From assembly GCA_028753945.1 (NCBI GenBank), contig JAPNXP010000010.1, positions 2,545,042-2,609,041 on the forward strand: 64,000 bases of DNA. The letters are read 5' to 3'. A program made the position numbers and the translations under genes. Positions 48,196 to 59,900 of the stretch are shown here, one piece after another. Origin of the DNA: Hexactinellida sp. DTS-2022 (Eukaryota > Porifera > Hexactinellida). Positions within the stretch are counted from its first letter, which is position 1. Each line of letters opens with the position of its first letter. Under the pieces are notes generated by a model. That model searched no databases. It was not told the DNA's origin and worked only from the letters and a program-made list of their open reading frames with translations.

Positions 48196-48702
48196 ATGCC
48201 ATTTAAGGTGGCAAAGTCAAAAATGTCAACTGCTTGGGATTGGTTCACTGAAGATTTTGAACACCATCCCACACACACAGGTATTCTTCTGTCTAAGATC
48301 ATTCCATGGCAAACCGTTTCAATGGATGGGGTTTGCTATATCAGATGCATATCTAAGATTATATCATGCACTCAAGACCATCATGCCAAGCTTAGAGCGG
48401 AAGTATGTAGATACATGGGAACAGATGGCAAACCAATCATTAATCGCTATCTCAAGACCTTCAGTAAGGATTGTTCTCCAGTGTCATACTTAAAGAAGTC
48501 CGCCATGACTGAAAATGGAAATTGGGCAACTAATGTTGAGATAATGGAAATTTCATGTATACTCGACTCAGATGTTTATGTAGCTACACAAATTTATGAT
48601 GAAAACAAACTTTGGACACGAACCATTTGGAATCGTTATTCCGGAGTATTAATCCTCCAAATAAGAAATCCCAAGAAGTCACACTTTACATATCTAACGT
48701 AA
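48196..48702 (+). CDS. OTU-family cysteine protease ORF
   Basis: A 168-residue uninterrupted frame. MDGVCYIRCIS has the OTU nucleophile pattern (D44, C47). DHHAKLRAEVCRYM follows at the usual distance. GNWATNVEIMEISCILDSDV matches the G-x-W...E-I-x-x-x-A block. The C-terminal KKSHFTYL supplies the catalytic histidine (H163). OTU enzymes cleave ubiquitin linkages. A possible splice acceptor (TTATTTTCAG) lies about 20 bp before the ATG, so this may be the last exon of a gene that begins with the integrase exons upstream on the same strand. Transposon-borne OTU domains are known in several element classes. All core residues are in place. Domain call is strong, gene boundaries are not. Confidence 0.75.
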   Translation: MPFKVAKSKMSTAWDWFTEDFEHHPTHTGILLSKIIPWQTVSMDGVCYIRCISKIISCTQDHHAKLRAEVCRYMGTDGKPIINRYLKTFSKDCSPVSYLKKSAMTENGNWATNVEIMEISCILDSDVYVATQIYDENKLWTRTIWNRYSGVLILQIRNPKKSHFTYLT

Positions 48703-49468
48703 ATCACAACAATTAAGAGCTTGTAACCCGTCTAATAAACTCCGATTACTATTAATTTATGAGGCATGATTCTAGCAACTTAACAGTGGCCGAGACATAT
48801 ACTGATCTTGTTGATATACTATAGACTCCTTCGATTATTTCAATATCTACTCGAATATTCTTCTTTGAACAACACCGATTAACATCTTGAGAACACAATA
48901 CACTATTTTCGAAAGCGCTCAAAGGCAAGGTACATCGAACCTTGTGGGGATCTCTGCCCGAAGTTATTCAGGAAACGCAATCCCTATCATGGTGAGCCCA
49001 GATAATGGAAACGCGACCTGCAACGGCAAATCCCCAGTGGGGAAATACTCACAACATTGATCCATCAACCGCCCATAATGTATTGCGTGAAAGGTAAGGC
49101 AAATGATGATTCCAAGCCGGGACGAAACATAATGGTACTTTAATTCTAATCTGAGTTGGAATCGGGCTCATTTTTCACAACGCAACTCGACCCGCCCGAT
49201 TCCAACTATTATTCGAATGCAACTCATTTTTGTGTAGTGAACTGAATTGGTATGCAGCCTGTCCCTTTGAAATCAGGTTGTGTTTCGACTTACCCTTACT
49301 TGTACTCTGGTAATGAACATAATGCAAGTTAATTTGATAAATGAACAGTTATTAAGACCACTGTTAGTTGGAATCTTGTCTCAGTTCCACCACCCGCGTA
49401 AGATATCACTCCCGCACAAATATAGTGATTATTGTCTCTATTTCCATTATTACACCTACATTTCAAAC
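48703..49468. other. No gene recognised
   Basis: Some CG-containing, less AT-rich text at 48930-49080 reads in no frame for long. Could be a decayed part of the integrase/OTU element. Confidence 0.35.
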
Positions 49469-49470
49469 TA

Positions 49471-49913
49471 CAGTAGAACTCGGTTTAGACGTACCACCTT
49501 GGGAGACAAGAAAAAGTACGTACTAATCGAGGTACGTCTTATAAATATGCATAATCCACAAGTCGAAATAATGACTTGTTCAATGATGTGAATCGATGTA
49601 TGGTATACAAGTATATAACATACTTAACGATATGATTAAAGTATCTTAGTTGTCACCTACTCACTCAAACCAAATAATACCTGAGTTCTGCTGATAGTTT
49701 TCTAGAGTATGTACTAACAGAATAAAAATACATACATTTTATTAATTGGGAATATAAATTGGTACGTCTTATCCGAGTTACGTCTTATCTGAGTACGTAT
49801 TAACCGAATCATTTATAATGGTTCAGATAGGAGGAAAAATCGGTTATTAGAGAACAGTACGTAATATCCGAGAGTACGTCTTAAGCCGAGTACGTACTCA
49901 GCGAGTTTCACTG
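49471..49913. mobile_element. 443-bp Tc1/mariner-type MITE
   Basis: Ends CAGTAGAACTCGGTTTAGAC and GTACTCAGCGAGTTTCACTG, TA at 49469-49470 and 49914-49915. GTACGTACT-type motifs repeat inside. It is the reference copy for 3251-3790. Confidence 0.87.
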
Positions 49914-49989
49914 TAGTAATATCTTACTTGATACCGATCGTACTTGTTACCAAACAATTAAACAAATACTACAAGAATATGATTATTAC

Positions 49990-51553
49990 CAGGGCCGGAT
50001 TAACGGACGGGCCTACTGGGCCTGTGCCCAGGGGCCTCTGACCACAGGGGCCTCGTGGGCCTTTCGTTCCCTTAGAAATCCTATTGCGCATACATTATCA
50101 CATCTCAAAAATGTGACTAGATAGTGTCCCTAATTGCGATTATCTATTCAAAATAATCTAATTGTATCCTAATTATTACTATCTTTTTAAATATTTTGAA
50201 TTTGAACTTTGTATAGACCACAGTTGGACACTTTGATCCTTTAGTAAATACATGCTAAGCTTAAGTTAATAGTTATATCATGTTCTTGTGGTTACTAATT
50301 TGAGGTTAGAATTTGAATGATATATGACCCACGACCGTTCTTGGCGTTCACAAAAATATTCGCCTGTGATTCGAGGCGTTCTCGAAAACCTTTTGCAAGA
50401 TGGTATGATTTTTATGCCGTAATTCCTATATGACATGCTATCAGGGATGCCAACCTCTAGAAACCAAAAAGCGGGTGGTTTTGCCATTTGTCAGGAGTTT
50501 TACTAAAATAGCGGGAGGTCGAAGATGGAATAGAGGGAGAAAATCGGGAGCCTCAAAATATATGCTATTTCTTTGAATCAATCATGATTGAACGTTACAA
50601 TATCAGTATTTAGTATGTTTGAAAATCTACAATTAGGAAACGCATATTTTTATAGTTATTTCAATCAAATTTCTTCCTGCGTGTCTCGTATTGACCCAAT
50701 GTATGCATTAATACAACAAAAACGAAATAGATAGATTAATGAATTTTAAATTTCTACAAAGTATGTATTTTTAATAGATATACGTAGATGTAGCAGACAG
50801 AAATATCTTCAAACGTTCTCGTAATTTACGGACATTTTTCTTGAGATTTCAAGGATTTTCATGACGATTTAACTTTCGTTGCCATGGGGTAAAAGGTATA
50901 AATAGAAAAATCCCATTTTCACTTTCAATTGAAGTTGAATTAACTTTCAGTTTGACTTTGACATTCCGGAGCAACGAAGTACTATTAGACAATAAAATTT
51001 GTAAAACGTGTGAAAAGCTCATTCCACCCGTGGTTCCATAGATCGACATATAAACTAAACGAGAAAGAAATTCACCATCGTATCTAGTATAACAACTTTC
51101 TGCAGGATGCAGGTACAAGGCCATCTGGATATTCTTAAGATTCCTTAGCCCACCTATTAATACACTACTATTATATTTAATTCGAATTTCGAAGAAATTC
51201 TTAATTAGCTAACTTACAAGTAATACGAGTAGAACAAAACTGGTACTCGTATCTTGACTAATTTTAGCAAAAAATACCTTTATTACTTATATATCATAAA
51301 ATCTAAATATATAAACAATTTCCAAAAAATCGGGACTTTGAAAAGTTTGGCGGGAGGTCGGGAAGATGGGAGGAAAAGGGCAAAAAAAGCTGGAGGGTTG
51401 GCAACACTGATGCTATATTTACAGGAATTTCTATTGCAACGATTATGCTCTTACAACACGGAGAACGAGGTGTGCTTGTGTCCGTCCAACAGTGGGAGGG
51501 GCCTCTAAGGACGCTGGTGCCCAGGGGCCTCCATACCCCATAATCCGTCCCTG
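49990..51553. mobile_element. hAT-type element containing another hAT
   Basis: Ends CAGGGCCGGATTAACGGAC and CCCATAATCCGTCCCTG, exact 8-bp duplication ATTATTAC at 49982-49989 and 51554-51561. Subterminal CCCAGGGGCCTC occurs in both arms. No transposase frame. Confidence 0.92.
50442..51409. mobile_element. Nested hAT-type element
   Basis: Ends CAGGGATGCCAACC and GGTTGGCAACACTG, with ATGCTAT on both sides (50435-50441, 51410-51416). GCGGGAGGTCG-type motifs lie near both ends. Confidence 0.85.
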
Positions 51554-52447
51554 ATTATTACATAACTACTATGCATATACACAGTGGGCATTTTCAGGGG
51601 TGTAGTGGATATAGGAAAAACTATGCTAGATAGAATCTAATGAAGTATTATTGACATATAGCTTATCGATAGCTGCAAACTGAATGGCAATATCAAAAAT
51701 GATATATGTAGTCTCCTAAACGCAGTTCTAGACGATTAATGATAAATCAGTCATAAATTATATTTTAGGTTTGTTAACAAAAATTTATTGTTCAACCATG
51801 ATTATTGATTATAATTCTTGAACCTGATTAATTTTTCAAAAATAGTTAAATCCTAATATATTATGCTTAATTAAAAGTCATTAGATGATCCCAGTCGCGC
51901 CCTTTCGCGCATCTAGAATACTTTTTAATTTGAAGGTATCATCATAACCTTTCATTTAAAATGTAAAAACCAATTGCTCACTATTGCTCTCAAAGTTCTT
52001 GAACAATATTGGAAATTAGTAAATGCGCACGAATCATAAAATTCTGGTCGGAATGTATTATATTTTTAGACTATATAAGAAGTTAAAATGCATTAATGTA
52101 CATTGATTTCATACAATGCCAATGACATGATAAAGCTAACTTGAATATATCATCAACCGTGGAGTACGAAAATAAGGAGAGAGTACCCAATTGGAAAAGT
52201 GCACCATGGATTGGTTAGAAGTGCATTTTCTTGCGCGACCACAATTTCTACAACAAATTTATACAGTTGTATCAACTCTCAAGACTGTTGTTGTTGGCAC
52301 ATAAATATTATTAGCGACTATTTTCTCCTAATCTACTACTAAGTAAGATAACTTAACTTTCTTAATTATACTCCTTCATCCTTATTACATGCTATTACTT
52401 ACTTCCGTTAATTTTAATTAATTAACTCAATTATATTTACAATTAAT

Positions 52448-52760
52448 TTGTTTTTAGCTAATTCCTCTATAATAGTTGATATCTTATTATTTATGCCGAA
52501 CCAGTGCTCTGCTCCTGGGTGTAGAAACAATTACCGCGGTGAGCCTTATACCCAAGTTTTTAAACTTCCTGCCACGCCCCCAGAGTTACGTGATCAATGG
52601 ATGAATGCGCTCCATCGAGAAAATATTGAAAGTTTGAAACATATTTATGTTTGTGCACATCACTTTCACCCTGAAGACATAATTACTGTTGACAGAACAT
52701 TACAAGCTGACGGAAGTGTTACGAGAGAATACGCGAAAGACCTAAACTTCGTTCTACAGC
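52448..52760 (+). CDS. THAP DNA-binding domain of the P-like transposase
   Basis: The likely start is the ATG at 52493 (MPNQCSAPGC). The C2CH zinc ligands are C5 and C10, then C and H in YVCAHHF. THAP essentials such as the F-K-L-P stretch, W in DQWMNAL and H-F-x-x-E-D-I are present. THAP domains of P transposases bind the subterminal sites of their element. After VTREYAKDLN the frame leaves the family pattern. An overlapping frame carries the expected LRSTAVPSIF and CPSYLS, so a single-base indel lies near 52725-52745. An unusual splice cannot be excluded. Confidence 0.85.
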
Positions 52761-52809
52761 AGTTCCTTCTATTTTTCCCGGCTGCCCTAGTTACCTTTCT
52801 TCTGAATCA

Positions 52810-55368
52810 TTGCCAAGGCCAACTCGATTTAACCGCGAGTCAAAGGAGGAAGAACAGTTTGCACAAGCTCTTAAACTAAGCTTAGACCAACAAGCCCACG
52901 ATGACGAGAGATTCAAGGTGCGCAATTTTCAAGACCTAACAGCGAAGATGTCATTACTAACTTCATCGAATAAGTGGGTCGTTTGGGATTCTGAATGTAT
53001 TCTTCACATCTTCAAGCCAAAATTACATGATCATGTGCTGAACATTGAAATTCGTTTAATGATAAATGAGAACTTGACGATCATGGGATTTCGCGATAAT
53101 GTTGAAATTCCCCTTTATATAAACACTTTATCCGATACAAGGCAAGTTGAAGTTTGTTTCGAAGAAATTGAAGGTTCTTCTACCCCCGATAATTTGTTTG
53201 ACTCATTTGACCATCATCTTAAAGAAGCTTCGAACCACTTTAGTGTATCGATAACTAAACTGCATTCACAACTATCTGACCCATTAACTGACAACGATTG
53301 TAAATTCGCGTACCTCTCACGTCTACAATTCATCCAATGCCAACTAGATAATGTTATTCTGCATAAGAACAGTAGGAAGTATAATGTAATTACACAAGTG
53401 TTGGCTCTCAAATCCCATATTATGTCACCAGCATGTTATCGCTACCTCCAATCGTTAGACTGTATTACTCTTCCTCATCCTAAAACTCTCCAACGGCTCT
53501 ATTCTAAATTCGGTTTAGAGAATGATTATTCAACATTTCTCAAAAAAGCAACTTCAGAATTTAATCAAAGGGAGCGAAATTTAATTCTACACATGGATGA
53601 GATACATGTCAAATCTACTGTGGCTTACACAGGAGGAAGAATAATCGGTTATTCGTTGCAACCTGATCAACCTATTAAAACAGTTTTCGCCATAATGGCA
53701 TCAAGTCTCTACAGAAAATGGTCTCAGGTAGTCCGTCTATTACCCTGCTCTTCGAATACAGCTGAAGATATCTTTACAGTAGTCAAGTCTGTTATTACTG
53801 ATATTGAACGTTGTGGTCTGATAGTACAAGCAATATGTACAGATAATTATCCGCTAAATGTTAGCCTTTTTAAATTATTCTCTTCAGATAGTAAAACTCT
53901 AACTCCTACCGTTACTCATCCAAATGATCCGAAACGGAACCTCTATCTCCTCTTCGATTTCGTGCACATCATCAAAACAATTCGAAATAATTGGCTTAAT
54001 TTAAAAGACTATGATCGTACTTTTATCTATCCAAATCCATTAATTTTTCCAAACTTTGATGATATAGCTAAGTTACGTTTCGCTCGTTTCCAGGACATAC
54101 GATTATTATACAAAAAGGAACAGTCTTCTTTAATTAAACAAGCACATCGCTTAACTTCCAAAGCTTGCTGGCCTACTATGTTGGAGAGACAGAATGTAAA
54201 CCTTGCCTTGAAGCTATTTGATACATCAACATATGCTGCGCTAACAATTTACCAAGCTACCTGCACCAACTTGAATTCTCAGACACCCGAATTTCTAGAC
54301 ATTATTATCAAGGTATGGAAAATATTCAACGTAAATACAACACATAAACACATTAGGCTTAATGATGCATACTCGAAGCCTCTTGAGTACAACGATGAGC
54401 GCTTTAATTTTCTCAGACTAGTCATCAGCTGGCTTGAAAGATGGCGATATCGTCAAGGAAAACATGGAAAACTTAGTTCACAAACTTTCACAAGTTTTTC
54501 CCATTCCTGTATTGCCCTGATAGCGATTGTTAATCACCTCACTCAGAACTGTGGCTTTGATTATGTTCTCACTTCGCGATTGCAAAATGATCCAATTGAA
54601 CATCATTTTGGTTTGTACCGCATGATGTCTGGTGCACAATACCATATCTCGTATTCACAAATACTAGAGAGCGAAAGGAGAATCAAACTTTCCAGCATGC
54701 TTAAAATATTCTCACACCAACAGGAAAGCGACTACGTCAATGTCAAAGATTTGATTCAATCATTTTCCCCGCCACCTGATGAACCATTGGATAGTTTTCT
54801 AAATTTAGATCTATTTCTCTCGGTCATAAGAAACATTCCAACCTTGGCTCTGGATACTTCACTTCTTCAATCTATCGCGTTTGTAGGAGGCTATGCAGTA
54901 CACTCCTATATGAAGCAATCTAAGAACTGTGAAGCTTGTTTTTCTATGCTGACCCAAGACAAAGAGTTGAATGTTGTTGAATTTAATGACACATACAAAC
55001 TCATCCAACTTACTGACCGAGGTTCACTCAAATGGCCATCACATATTGTTATTGATGTCATCATCGTAGTTTGGAAACTATTCGTCACCATTGAGAAAGA
55101 CAGTTACCTAATGCATCGATTTTTAGCAGGACCCTCACGGAAGATTTTGATCCAACTAACAACGATTTTCATTGAAGATACACAGAGTGCAAATTGGAGG
55201 AATGAATGCAGCTTTTGTAAAGAACAAGGATGGACAATTCTTCATAAAATATGTTCCATAGCAACTAATTGTATCCTATCAAATAAAGTTAAAGACATTA
55301 ACTCAAGACAGCGAGAACATTTAAGAGCTATTCAGGGTAGAAAACTAAAAAAAATTAAAGAATCCTAG
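52810..55368 (+). CDS. P-element-type transposase catalytic protein
   Basis: An 852-residue open frame, collinear with the P/THAP9 family. HMDEIHVKSTV carries the first catalytic aspartate (D263). AICTDNYPLN carries the second (D345), followed by LFDFVHIIKTIRNNW. After a long GTP-binding-like insertion region comes NDPIEHHFG with D594 and E598, the acidic pair at the end of the RNase H fold. The C-terminal block IAFVGGYAVHSYMKQSKNC adds paired cysteines. P transposases cut DNA in the nucleus using GTP as a cofactor. The real protein should begin with the upstream THAP domain, since the frame is open to about 52730. The frame has no stop over 2.5 kb, suggesting recent activity. Confidence 0.92.
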   Translation: MPRPTRFNRESKEEEQFAQALKLSLDQQAHDDERFKVRNFQDLTAKMSLLTSSNKWVVWDSECILHIFKPKLHDHVLNIEIRLMINENLTIMGFRDNVEIPLYINTLSDTRQVEVCFEEIEGSSTPDNLFDSFDHHLKEASNHFSVSITKLHSQLSDPLTDNDCKFAYLSRLQFIQCQLDNVILHKNSRKYNVITQVLALKSHIMSPACYRYLQSLDCITLPHPKTLQRLYSKFGLENDYSTFLKKATSEFNQRERNLILHMDEIHVKSTVAYTGGRIIGYSLQPDQPIKTVFAIMASSLYRKWSQVVRLLPCSSNTAEDIFTVVKSVITDIERCGLIVQAICTDNYPLNVSLFKLFSSDSKTLTPTVTHPNDPKRNLYLLFDFVHIIKTIRNNWLNLKDYDRTFIYPNPLIFPNFDDIAKLRFARFQDIRLLYKKEQSSLIKQAHRLTSKACWPTMLERQNVNLALKLFDTSTYAALTIYQATCTNLNSQTPEFLDIIIKVWKIFNVNTTHKHIRLNDAYSKPLEYNDERFNFLRLVISWLERWRYRQGKHGKLSSQTFTSFSHSCIALIAIVNHLTQNCGFDYVLTSRLQNDPIEHHFGLYRMMSGAQYHISYSQILESERRIKLSSMLKIFSHQQESDYVNVKDLIQSFSPPPDEPLDSFLNLDLFLSVIRNIPTLALDTSLLQSIAFVGGYAVHSYMKQSKNCEACFSMLTQDKELNVVEFNDTYKLIQLTDRGSLKWPSHIVIDVIIVVWKLFVTIEKDSYLMHRFLAGPSRKILIQLTTIFIEDTQSANWRNECSFCKEQGWTILHKICSIATNCILSNKVKDINSRQREHLRAIQGRKLKKIKES

Positions 55369-55423
55369 TTATTTCTGTCCCGCAAACAATATTACCAGTA
55401 TAACTTAATGTACAACACTAGTA

Positions 55424-55903
55424 CAGTACCCGGACAAAAATATTCGACCACCCAAAGTTTTCCCATTGAAAATAGTACTATAGTATGCCTAATAATATTG
55501 TTTAATGTATTAAAACTTTATGACATATTGTTATTTTGAATTCAGATTCGTATTCTACGCAATCGAATTACCCATTGTAGATGCTTCCAATTGATTACAT
55601 ATTAATTCGGTTGAAAATTATTATCAAATGACAACATGTGCCACCAGTTCCCATCTCTCCAATAGTGGCAATTTTGGAAAAGTGGTGCATAGTGGCATAG
55701 GAAGATAATTTTTAACCAAATCAAAAAGGAATTGAATTGAAAGCTCCTACAATTGTTAATTCGAATGTGCAGAATACAAATATGTAATCGAAGTAGCAAT
55801 ATCTCATGTAATTTTAAAACACCATCTTCCATTGTTAACCCCACTATAGTACTATTTTCAATGGGAAAATGTTGGGTGGTCGAATACTTTTGTCCGGGTA
55901 GTG
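55424..55903. mobile_element. 480-bp Tc1/mariner-type MITE in the 3' part of the P-like element
   Basis: Ends CAGTACCCGGACAAAAATAT and ATACTTTTGTCCGGGTAGTG, TA at 55422-55423 and 55904-55905. It lies 56 bp after the transposase stop codon. Confidence 0.9.
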
Positions 55904-56993
55904 TATATTGTTTCCATCTATTTAAAAATGCAATGAATTGTCGCAGTTGTCTAGTTGCCAGTGGTTATTATTACTAAAAAAAGAATATTGTGAGAGTGTA
56001 TAACAGTTTTCAATATATTTAATGAATAAATCCGCAATACTCGTTGATGTGAAAGAGGAATATATATCCTAGAATACCCAAATAATTAAATTTGTGTTGA
56101 TATTCAATGTATTCTGAAATATCGTATTTGGCACTTCTAACCAATCCATGGTGCACTTTTCCAATTGGGTACTCTCTCCTTATTTTCGTACTCCACGCAT
56201 CAACATAATATAATTTGTTGAATTTTGCACAACTTTGATACTGCAATTCTGAAACCACAAGAATTGCTTTTTTTCGAATTATTGTAACATGATGATCTCA
56301 TTACATATAACTCTTGATCTCGAATGTTTCTCAGCACAATAAATTGGATTTTTAGGTTTTCATGTATGCTGAAAACGATGTCAATAATATCGAGTCAATC
56401 TGAGGCGCTCGAAAAAAGCTCTATTTCCACTTGTTTGCCCACTCTGCATGTACTTCCAACTTCAACTGACACATTTGATATGTCACCAAATAATGTGATA
56501 ATGTTAATGAGATGCCGCCAGCCCGCGTCCTCAGATAGACTTCGTCTAGAGCTGAAACAATATTACAGTTAATAAGTTATCACTGGCATAAACTTTAGAA
56601 TTTAAAGAATAATTTTTTATGATCGAAATTGGATTACTTTAACCCATAGCATTTTATATATAAGGCAATGGTGCTGATTGATGGACTTGGACCAGGGATT
56701 GGTTAGGTCAGTCAAATTAAATTTTCCGTAAAGCTTATTTACTACAGGAATTTAGCATTGTACACCCTAACTAACCATTATAATTCATTCTACACAAATT
56801 TGGACCAAAAATGGTACATAGGAAGAAATGGCGAAAACATGTGATTATCTAATTTTTAACCAACTATAATATTTATAAATTATTTTATTAATTAGTTAGA
56901 AAGTTTTTAAAATCACTGTTAAATTCATTTCACGACACTTATCTTCATCAGAACGTTCCCCAACAGTACAATTCATTTTAAACTTCTAATAGC

Positions 56994-59900
56994 ATGTCTT
57001 GTGTTATCCCAGGCTGCAAGTCTAATTATATAAGCCAAGATGAGTCTACCTCCGGTTTTCATTTCCCAAGAGATCTGAAGTTACTTGAAGAATGGTTCAG
57101 GGCAATTCCACGGCCGCGGAAGGACTATGAAACCAACAAGCAGATGAGGGTAAGTATCTATAATTTCCATTTATTGATTGCCTTATTTACATTAGTTTCT
57201 TTAGGTATGCATTCGTCATTTCCAAGAAGATGATATCGAAAGGACCATATCCTACAATGACGGGATTCATACTGTTACAATTTCCAGAGAGAGAATAGCT
57301 CTGAAGAAGACAGCAGTACCCAGCATTTTTCTACACTGTCCTTCCTATCTTTCTGAATTCAATTCCAAGCCAAAGAGAATATGCCTAGATGACAAGGAAC
57401 GACTGCTGATGGAATCTGCATACTCCAAGAGCATAACTGACAACGAAGAAACGGTGGATAAGTTCCTAGTTAATTCATATTCTGATCTTCTTTCTAAGCT
57501 AAATTTAATCGACCTACCAAACGGCTGGATAACTAATGTGTCTAATAACACCCCTTTATTTTTTATAAAAATCGTTATTTTAGAAACCGGACCTTTCATC
57601 GACCGATCTGTATTAGTTAACGATGATTTGTACATCAAAGCATTTGATAATAAAAACGTCACCATTCCGATCTCGCGAATTTTTATTAATGACACTCGCC
57701 AAGTTGAGACTATCCTCGATGAAGTTGATACATTTTCACACTTACTTCAAACTATTAACTCTCAAACTGAATGTTCTATTAACAACCATATAAAACTTGC
57801 TATCCATGAACTCGAAAGTGCAATTAAGCTTGTTGATGGTGACTCGATAGACCTAGACACAGATGATTAACATTGCAGTAGCGAATCTCTGAGTATTTCA
57901 TTCCACTTTTTAGTTGGACAACTGAGAAACTTGATAAATGCTAAAAGTCGTCGACGGTATAATATTTTAACTCAAGTATTTTCACTAAAAATTCATGGAA
58001 TATCACTTGCATGTTACCGACTTATTCAATCATCCAATTGCTTAATCTTGCCTCACGAGAGAAATTTGATTGGTATAAAAACACTCTGGGTATTGAAGGT
58101 GATTACTTTCAAATTCTAAAGGAAATAACTTCCAAATTAGAGGTGAGCGTCGTGTTGAAATTTGTCTTTTACACTAACACGAACACGAATCATATGACAC
58201 GAACACGACACGAACACGAAATTCGCCACACAAACAGAACACGACACGAACACGAACACGAAACACGAAACACGGAACAATAAACACGAACACGAAACAC
58301 GAAACACGAAACACGAAACACGAAACACGAATATCAATAAAAAACTCGAAACTCGGACACCGAATACATAGTTTTGAAAAATCAAATTAATACGTATATA
58401 TAAATTAAGAAATCATAACATTCATAATTATATTTGAATGTAAATAAGTCGAAGCGTGGACCACGGTCTAAGTTATGAACGCAATATGGAAGAATTGTCT
58501 CAAATACTAGTGACAATATAAGAAAGCAATTGTGGTTGAACAACAATTTAACGGGAACACAAAAGTGAAATAGGAATACAATACAATAACTTGAATACCA
58601 CAAGTATTGTATAATTTTAATAACAAAACCTCGGTGAATTTTAGCCCAACACCACACGAAGACGATCAAGATACATGAACTTTGAACACGAACACGACAC
58701 GAACACGAAAGTTTTGGCACAACACGACACGAACACGACACGAGACATAAACCTTGAACACGAACACGACACGAACACGAAAACTTTGGTCTAACACGAC
58801 ACGAACACGAATTCGTGTCGTGTCGTGTTCGTGTTCGTGTCGTGTTCGTGTCTCATCGCTCGGCTCTATTCCAAATTTAGCCATAGGGAACGCCATGTGA
58901 TACTTAAAATGGACGAAGTTCACATCCGTAGTGATGCTTCATATAAAAAGGAGGTAAAGTTTTGGGCGCCATCGACAACCCTAGCGATCCACCCACAACT
59001 GTGTTTTCAATGATGATTTCCAGTCTTATGAAAAAGCTTACCACCATTGATCGTCTTATTCCGTTAGGGTCTTCCTCCGCGGCTGATTTATATCCAATTA
59101 TTACAAAAACAATTGGTGATATAGAGAGTTGTGATATATTTGTTGAGGCAATATGTACCGATAATTATCCTTTAAATGTCAGTGTATTTAAATTATTTCC
59201 ATATGACGCGAAAATATTGCAACCGCGAGTTGCACATCCATGTAACCCAACGCGCAACCTTATTTTATTATTTGACATAGTCCAAATTATGAAATCAATT
59301 CGTAATAACTGGTTAAATTTAAAAGACTTTGAGAAAACTTTTATTTAACCTGATTTTGAGACTTGCACCGATGATATTCCACTACCAGTAATCATACCAT
59401 CTACTCAGCTTAAAGTTTCTATACCTGTTGCTAATATTCTTTTGGATCCGAGGGAATTGACTAAGTCAAAATACCCTCCAATATGCTTTGCAGCATTTGA
59501 CGACCTCAGAACCAGATTTAAAGCTGACAAATTTTCCATAATTAAGAGATCCCCCCAAACTAACATCAAAAGCATGTTGGCCATCTCATTGAGAGCGACA
59601 AAATGTAAACTTAGCTCTTAAGATCTTTCATGAATCAACAGCAGCGGGGCTCTATAGTTTCTATAATAAGAATACAACAAATTAAAATCGCCATATCGTA
59701 AAATTCATACATTTGATAAATAAAATCTGGAACATATTCAATGTTAATTGGGATGGAAAAGATATTCGCTTCAACAATCCAAATTTTGCTCCGCTTCGCT
59801 TGAACGATCGGAGATTATCCATTTTGGACCATGTAGTTAAATGGTTGGATTGTTGGAAATTACTTCCCACGTCTAGAGGGAAGCTTACACCACAAACATT

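Larger units (their letters stand above)
52158..56197 (+). mobile_element. Nearly complete P-like DNA transposon
   Basis: Inverted ends CGTGGAGTACGAAAATAAGG (52158) and its exact complement (ending 56197) extend inward for about 75 bp. The 7-bp duplication CATCAAC stands at 52151-52157 and 56198-56204. It carries a THAP exon, an 852-residue transposase frame and a Tc1-type MITE (55424-55903) in the 3' region. Size without the MITE is about 3.6 kb. One frameshift between the THAP part and the catalytic frame is the only coding lesion I can see. Confidence 0.9.
51580..56447. mobile_element. CACAGTG-type (Transib-like) element, copy 3, perhaps split by the P-like element
   Basis: Left end CACAGTGGGCATTTTCAGGG is followed by about 440 bp matching 17411-17760 and 38205-38540. 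A possible right end, CTATTTCCACTTGTTTGCCCACTCTG, summarised here as TTTGCCCACTCTG, lies at 56420-56447 beyond the P-like element. Flanks CATATA and CATGTA are similar. The left end is firm. The right end is a guess. Confidence 0.4.

Noticed and set aside
58011-58923. Frames rich in RTRHEHE or VFVFVS
   Set aside because: They are translations of the ACACGA repeats in the hAT at 58138-58868.
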